DNA of 64,000 nucleotides from Acanthochlamys bracteata. Lineage: Eukaryota > Streptophyta > Magnoliopsida > Pandanales > Velloziaceae. This document shows positions 58,394-64,000 of this stretch, piece by piece. The first letter of the stretch is position 1. The number at the start of each line of letters is the position of its first letter. A program made the translations under genes and the position numbers. The notes under the pieces were generated by a model. It was not told the origin of the DNA. It saw only the letters and a list, made by a program, of their open reading frames with translations, and made no database searches. The stretch lies in the NCBI GenBank assembly GCA_019914995.1, contig CM034144.1, forward strand, positions 4,433,489 through 4,497,488, read 5' to 3'.

Positions 58394-59205
58394 ATTTCAC
58401 CTTCGCGTATATAAGACAATCTGCAATGTATCACTGCATATCCTTGGTGATGTCTGGCTAAACTAATTAATGTGAGACTTTTTCAAATGTGTGAAATCGA
58501 CCACCGTGGCCATCTTGGGGTGAGTGTGCTTCAACTAGAACTTGTCTTCAAAGAGGGGACAAGTTGGTATCCGCAACCTTCCATGTTGCAGTACGGAGAG
58601 TTTTTGCTCTCTGCCACCTAGAGCAGGGCCTTCATATCACTATTGGCGGCAAGGCTTGCTTTAGACCGCTATAGAAGGAAGCTTAAAGTGTGCTAATGAC
58701 CTTCAGTGCAGCCTCGTGGAGCCAGGGTAAGGCATAAGTAGTCGCATTAAGGTGTCTTGCACGATACTCAATGTGATAGTCAAAGCCAAGAAGTTTGACT
58801 AACCAGTTGTACTTTACTCCTATGAGGAAAGTCTTTGCTCGAGTAGATACTTTAAGCTAAGGTAGTTAGTCTTGATATAAATTAATGCACGAGGAGATAA
58901 TGAGCTCGCCAATGTTGTACGATGAGAGTGAGATCCATTAGCTCCTCGTATATAGACTTTGAATCAATCTATGGTGCATGATGTTGTGCTCAAATAGGAG
59001 ATTGGAGCCGTCCTTCTTGAGATAAACAACCTCTATACCATGTCTAGAACTCAATTGTAAACGGCTTAAAATTTGGCGTCACAAGAAGTAAAATTAATAC
59101 CATAGCTTTCTTGAGCTGTTAGAAAGTTGTCTCTGCTTTCTCATCTCACCTAAAGGAGTTTGCTTAAGAAGATTTGCTCGTGGTGCAGCAATAAGTCCAT
59201 ACACT

Positions 59206-59737
59206 TCAACAAACTGTCGGCATCCTGTAAGACCAAGGAATCCCTAAAAGATGTGATAGAAGTCGGTGTAAGCTAGTCACATATCGCACTAGTCTTGGTA
59301 CGGTCTGTTGCAATCCCTTGTGAGGATACAATATGCTCGAAGTATTCAAATGGTAGGCATCCAAGCTTGTATTTGGAGAGATTAGCATGGAGGCGTTATT
59401 TTTATAAAATAGCAAACATACTAGCTAGGTGGCGTATGTGGTCCTGGCAAGTAAAACTGTACACCAAAACTATGCGTAGGTGAGGACAAAACATCTCGTT
59501 GATTAGTGATTGGAATATCGTCGGTGCATTGTTAATTTGAAAGGCACGAAAATAAATTCTAGCCAAAACAGCTGGCATAGTCTGCTGAACAAGTATCATA
59601 TCCTTACGCATAGCCTCATGATGGGTATCCATCTCGGCCCTTAACTCGGCCACAGAGGATCCTTCACGACTAGCCCTAGCAAGCAATCCCTCTAATATAA
59701 CTCCCTTAGGTCTACAGATGATATATATAGAGAGCAC
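59206..59737 (-). pseudogene. Gypsy reverse transcriptase remnant
   Basis: YFRAFQINNAPTIFQSLINE, MFCPHLRIVLVYSF and TCQDHIRHL correspond to the family PFGLTNAPATFQxLMNxxF, DDILVYSxxxxxHxxHL. The catalytic YIDDIL doublet of Asp is deleted (VLVYSF). A second frame (59415-59206) resembles the region that follows (IATDRTK, LRRFLGLTGYY) in degraded form. Confidence 0.7.
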
Positions 59738-59933
59738 AGCGTTATGTGGTTCTCTTCCCAGTCCTAACAGTAGTCAAGGGATAAGAAATCAACTCTACTT
59801 ATTTACGCTTCGGCGGCATCGTGACCTAACGAAGCTGTTAATGTTAGCGCAAAGAAATCAAATGAAAATTGTAATGCAATTATCCTAAGAGGTCTATAAT
59901 CTCTTAAGACATGTCTTATTCTGATATCAAATT

Positions 59934-61766
59934 TATCACGACCCAACCCGGCCGCGACCGACTTACACTAACCCAGCCTAGATAGCACTCAGACTCTGTT
60001 CAACCCAATAAGCCTGACCTAAAATTATCATAACAACTCACCAAAGCATTTTCAAATAAATAAAAATTTGGCAAAACCTCCCCTAAAACTTCAAAACCTA
60101 TCACAATAAATTATTTGACAACGACAAAGAGATAAACGATATAAATAAAATGATATCAATACCAAAACCATATAAAATATCTATTAGCTACCGGTAGTTA
60201 CCCACGGCTATTACACTCCAAAATATTAATTTACAAAACCAAAATACAACATCAAAACATATAAGAGTGAACATATCTTTGGAAAATCTACAGAGCCATC
60301 TATATGACAAAAATGAAGTATAAATGGGGCCGCTGCTTGATCTACTCAATTTTCTCTAGTCGTTAAAATATCTAGGGGAGGCCAAGGAAAGAAAATTAGT
60401 GAGCTCAATCTCGGCGAGGTGAAAATAACAAAATGCACTGTTTAGGGTTTCCAATGCACTATCTAACTAGCTCAATCCTATTCGCTGCACACAACAGATG
60501 TAACGATAGATCAGAACACGCCCTATCAGATCCTAGGTCGTCCCAAACCAATCCAATTTCTAGTAAGGACAAATACTGAGGGCATGACATACAACTAATG
60601 CAATTCATGAAATATCACACTATATTACTATGCAATCATATACATTATGTGTCATGTACTTATAAGAACAACAATATAGTTTATGTTCTTACAGCGTGAC
60701 TTCTTAAATACATGAAATCCACCATTACGCATTCATACATGCATCCTGTATTATCCAAACATATGTCTAATATGATGTCGTGCATGCATATCAACCTACT
60801 AAACAAGCTACTTTTGTCTCGGCAAGGTACAATCATCCGGATTATCGAACCGGATGGGTCGTGGTATCACCCCTACACGCATACACCTAATAATATTATG
60901 GCCATAAGTGGGTGCTCGCCCCACGACTCGCCTGCTCATGTACACCGCAAGTGTCTATACACTATGATAAGCAAGCTCATGATGTAATATTTCAACATAA
61001 ATCATATTTCTATGCACATATATGGTTTAATAGTTATTCACCAATGCTCAAGGATCATGGTCATGTAATAAACAATAGTTATTCTCGATTTTACAAAGCT
61101 ACCATACTTGCTATTATCATAGTTAACATTCTAAGCATGCTCCAAGTGCACTATGGATTATATATAAGAACTCATATGGCATATGTCATCAAATGCTAAG
61201 CCTTTTAATTACGACATGCTACTAAGATTAGTCCAGATAAAATTCTATACATAATGCTCCGCACATACAGAACATCATTATAAACAGAAAGTAGCGAGAT
61301 ATGTCGAGGTTCCAAAGCAAAAGTTATCTGTGTTAGAAGCCTACCGTAAGCTAATAAAGGAAAGGCACGGTAATCCTCATATGTTTTCCCGTCATCACTT
61401 AGTCCGCTGGTTACTCTAATATAAGTCAAGTCATTCGGCCCACTTTCTTCAGCAAAAAGCTATAGCACACACGAGCACATCTATTACTTACTTGCGTTGA
61501 ACGGAATGAATCCAGCAATTATAATACATAGCACAATCCACCATATTCACATCGCCGCAGCGGTGGAATCTCGTTCTAAAGTTTCATCCACTCCACCAAC
61601 TACTTGAATTATATCCACTACTGAAATACACCAGCGTTAGAGGAGTAGTAAGCTAACCGTCTTAAAGGAGATGTTTGCACTCCAACTAGCTTCAAACAAA
61701 CGACAAATCACTGACTCCTCAACCTAGCAATCATCTTAGCGGAAACCAATTAATAATCCACCCAAC
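59934..61766 (-). repeat. Probable 5' LTR of the minus-strand gypsy
   Basis: The inner end is set by the adjoining primer-binding-like site. The outer end is set only by the TGTTGG start near CCACCCAACA. No second LTR is in the window for comparison, so the length (about 1.8 kb) is tentative. No gene is evident within it. Confidence 0.45.
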
Positions 61767-61811
61767 AGTAAGTTCTAAGTGGGCAACACGCATAATATAA
61801 CTTACCTGCAG

Positions 61812-62246
61812 GTGAATGCTATTAATAACAAATTGGATGCTTTGCTGACTATGAAAGAAAAACTTTCAACACAAGAGGTATGTGGCATTTGTGATTTATC
61901 TGGTCATTCTACTGTACATTATCCACAGGGAGTAGATTTTCCTGAGTTTGTACAAGAACAAGCAAATATGGTAAGTTCGTATAACCGACATCCTAAACAT
62001 GATCCATATTCAAACATTTACAATCCTGGATGGAGTAATCATCCCAACTTCTCGTGGAGCAATCAACAACACCAATCTCCACCTCAACCAAAGCTATCGA
62101 TTTCATTGGAGGGTTTGGTAAGACAGTTAGTAATTGGTCAACAAAAGCTTGAGGCTCAGGTAGCTCAAATTCCGCAAGCTTTGAGCCAAAAAGAGCCTAG
62201 TAAATTTTCTAGTCAATCTCACATCAATCCACGAAGTAATGAATAG
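61812..62246 (+). pseudogene. Athila gag C-terminal part
   Basis: VNAINNKLDALLTMKE, then a knuckle-like CGICDLSGHSTVHYP, then NPGWSNHPNFSWSNQQ, VRQLVIGQQKLEAQVAQI and RSNE*AKAIQLRSGK. The Trp-rich NPGWxNHPNFSW stretch and AIxLRSGK are hallmarks of Athila gag. The final Cys of the knuckle is Tyr here. A stop at 62244-62246 breaks the frame just before AKAIQLRSG. Confidence 0.85.
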
Positions 62247-62537
62247 GCAAAAGCCATTCAATTAAGATCAGGTAAGCTTATTAATAATGACGATAAAGAT
62301 GATGTTTCTGATGAAAGTGTAGTTGCAGGTGATGAAAAACAAGAGCTGGACAGATTTGGATTAAGAGAAAAAATGTCGGAATCATCGCCATCTAAGAATG
62401 ATCAACACCATGGGAAGAAATTTAATCATCATCCTTCCGGACTGGATAAGGTGGTTGATCGTTATACACCTCCTATACTATTTTCGGACTGGTTAAAGCA
62501 AAATAAACAGGATAAGTAATTTCAAAATATTTATAAT

Positions 62538-63234
62538 ATGTTAAGTAAAGTGCATATTAACCTTCCTTTGCTTGATATGATTGAACAAATTCCAGCATAT
62601 GAAAAATTCATTAAAAATTTGAAGGCTCACAAACTCAATTTTGCACCAAACGAAAAAGTCAGGTTGAATAAGAATGTAAATGTAGTGTTGAAAAGCGAGC
62701 TTCCACCTAAACTTGATGATCCAGGTAGTTTTGATATTCCTATCACTATTGGTGCCAAGAGACTTGGATGTGCTATGTTGGACCTAGGGGCAAGCATCAA
62801 CTTGATGCCATTCTCTATCTACAAAGAGTTAGGTTTGGAAGGTATAAAAAAGACTACTGCACATCTCAAGCTTGTTGACCATTCCATACGGCATCCCATA
62901 AGTATTTTAGAGGATATTTTAGTTCAAGTTGACAAAATTAATTCTTCCTGCAGATTTCATTGTTTTAGACATGGAGAAAAACTTGAGAAGTGATCGTGAG
63001 ATCCCTATTCTTCTTGGTCATCCGTTTATAGCTACTGTAGACACATGTATCAACCTGAAGAAAAGCACCCTCACAATGACAGTATTGGGTGAAACCGTTA
63101 AATTCAAAATGTTTGATGCTTTAAAACATCCTTCTATTTTTTCAGATTCTTGTTTTTTTGTTGATTTATTAGATCTACAATCGATTCTGTTGTTTTGCAA
63201 GAAAAATATAAGGATGATTTGGAAGCAGCGTTAA
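62538..63234 (+). pseudogene. Athila aspartic protease region
   Basis: SKVHINLPLLDMIEQIPAYE, then KFIKNLKAHKL, PPKLDDPGSFDIPITIGAK and AMLDLGASINLMPFSIYKEL, where DLGAS is the protease active site usual for this group. After HPISILEDILVQVDKI a +1 shift near 62940 leads into LILPADFIVLDMEK, EIPILLGHPFIATVDTCINL. Processing of the polyprotein would need this domain. Its active-site residues are intact but the frame is not. Confidence 0.85.
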
Positions 63235-63337
63235 CTTTAGATATAACAGATAGTGATAATTCTAATAATATGCTCGCTACCCTAAATGTGTTAAAACCAA
63301 TTCAACTAGTTATAGAGCCTCATTTGAACCTTTAGAG

Positions 63338-64000
63338 ATGAATAAAACAAGGATAGAGCCATCTATTGTAGTCCCTCCTAAGTTAGAACTCAAACCATTG
63401 CCTGAACATCTAAAATATGCATTCTTATGTGATAATGAAATCCTCCCAATTATCATATCTTCAAATCTTACAGTTAGAGAAGAGGAGAGCCACATTAATA
63501 TCCTAAAAGAGCATAGGACAGCAATAGGTTGGACAATAACTGATATAAAATGTATTAGTTCTGTGATGTGTATGAATAGAATTTTAATGGAGGATGATGT
63601 CAAACCTACTCGTGAAAGCCAAAGAAGATTAAATCCTAATATGAAAGAGGTTGTTAGAGCTGAAATTTTAAAACTGTTTGATGTAGGAGTAATCTATCCA
63701 ATCTCTGATAGTAGATGGGTTAGTCCTGTACAAGTAGTACCTAAGAAATCTGGGATAACAGTAGTTAAAAATGAGAATAAATGAATTGATCCCTACAAGA
63801 ATAACTACGGGATGACGTGTTTGTATTGATTATAGAAAATTGAATTCTGCATCAAGAAAAGATCATTTTCCTTTACCTTTCATTGATCAAATGCTTGAAC
63901 GCTTAGCTGACCACTTACATTATTGTTTTTTTTATGGTTTTTCAGGTTATAATCAAATTCCAATTGCTCAGGAAGATCAAGAGAAAATAACTTTCACTTG
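63338..64000 (+). pseudogene. Athila reverse transcriptase start
   Basis: PPKLELKPLPEHLKYAFL, HRTAIGWTITDIKCISSVMC, DDVKPTRESQRRLNPNMKEV, VGVIYPISDSRWVSPVQVVP and PKKSGITVV, then after a shift near 63780 LIPTRITTGWRVCIDYRKLN, HFPLPFIDQMLERLADH and FSGYNQIPIAQEDQEKITFT. This is the N-terminal third of gypsy RT. The catalytic YxDD would lie to the right of the window. Confidence 0.85.

Larger units (their letters stand above)
57750..61766 (-). mobile_element. Decayed Ty3/gypsy retrotransposon with a long 5' LTR
   Basis: On the minus strand a probable 5' LTR (61766 to 59934, beginning TGTTGGGTGG and ending GTCGTGATA) is followed by AATTTGATATCAGA, a near-consensus primer-binding site (59919-59933). 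Pol pieces follow directly without gag: RT at about 59580-59410 (INNAPTIFQSLINEMF), RNase H/connection at about 59400-58900, integrase at 58393-57762. The order RT then integrase is the gypsy order. Everything is interrupted by stops, and gag and protease are missing. Confidence 0.7.
61812..64000 (+). mobile_element. Athila-type Ty3/gypsy element, 5'-truncated, continues past the window
   Basis: The plus strand encodes, in order, the end of gag, aspartic protease and the start of RT. The motifs are those of plant Athila/Tat retrotransposons, and the last readable part is YNQIPIAQEDQEKITFT at the window edge. The left junction at about 61812 starts in the middle of gag, next to the presumed LTR of the minus-strand gypsy. 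Several stops and shifts make it inactive. Confidence 0.85.

Noticed and set aside
1..64000. tRNA and rRNA genes
   Set aside because: I saw no sequence with the A- and B-box layout or conserved rRNA stretches. The only tRNA-like matches are primer-binding sites of retroelements. A tRNA scan would settle this.

Overview
This window is nuclear DNA from a flowering plant, most likely a eudicot. The evidence is AT-rich intergenic DNA, spliced genes with GT-AG introns, a plastid-type 3-phosphoglycerate dehydrogenase, a subfamily-III LRR receptor kinase, and many plant-type Ty1/copia, Ty3/gypsy and hAT elements in various stages of decay. I do not name a species.

Host genes are few. (1) Near the left end is a small spliced gene whose 75-residue product resembles the C-terminal tail of a PHT1-type phosphate transporter. 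(2) On the minus strand, 14218-19757 holds a complete five-exon plastid D-3-phosphoglycerate dehydrogenase (607 aa). It catalyses the first step of the phosphorylated serine pathway, and its 3.1-kb first intron contains a duplicated block. (3) On the plus strand, 39374-42358 holds a two-exon LRR receptor-like kinase (855 aa) whose kinase domain lacks the usual catalytic residues. (4) At 53162-53338 there is a plausible intronless 58-aa gene. Broken host-gene pieces are a phenylalanine ammonia-lyase fragment (8484-8827, minus), an N-terminal ORC6 fragment that still has an intron boundary (35781-36270, minus), and two inverted copies of an HD-Zip II homeobox fragment (28018-28140 and 34019-34141).

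The rest is mostly mobile DNA. From left to right: a gutted Ty3/gypsy element (2986-4294); a copia element with matching 136-bp LTRs, a 5-bp target duplication and an in-frame gag-integrase fusion (8883-12334); copia and gypsy relics (21660-25280); a 406-bp non-autonomous hAT (25786-26191) and a larger relative with a decayed transposase (28900-31832); a truncated copia (44213-46431); a nearly full-length but stop-ridden copia (47571-52734); a small LTR element with no gag-pol (55236-57165) and a doubled primer-binding site; a minus-strand gypsy with a long LTR (57750-61766); and the first part of an Athila-like gypsy that runs off the right edge (61812-64000).

The most unusual region is 27.3-36.3 kb. 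Two roughly 820-bp inverted arms, each carrying the same HD-Zip II gene fragment, are about 5.1 kb apart. A hairpin-forming foldback repeat of about 400 bp sits just outside each arm. Two more copies of that foldback follow in a row and stop beside the truncated ORC6 piece. The layout suggests a mobile element that captured host-gene sequence in its arms and could make self-complementary RNA.
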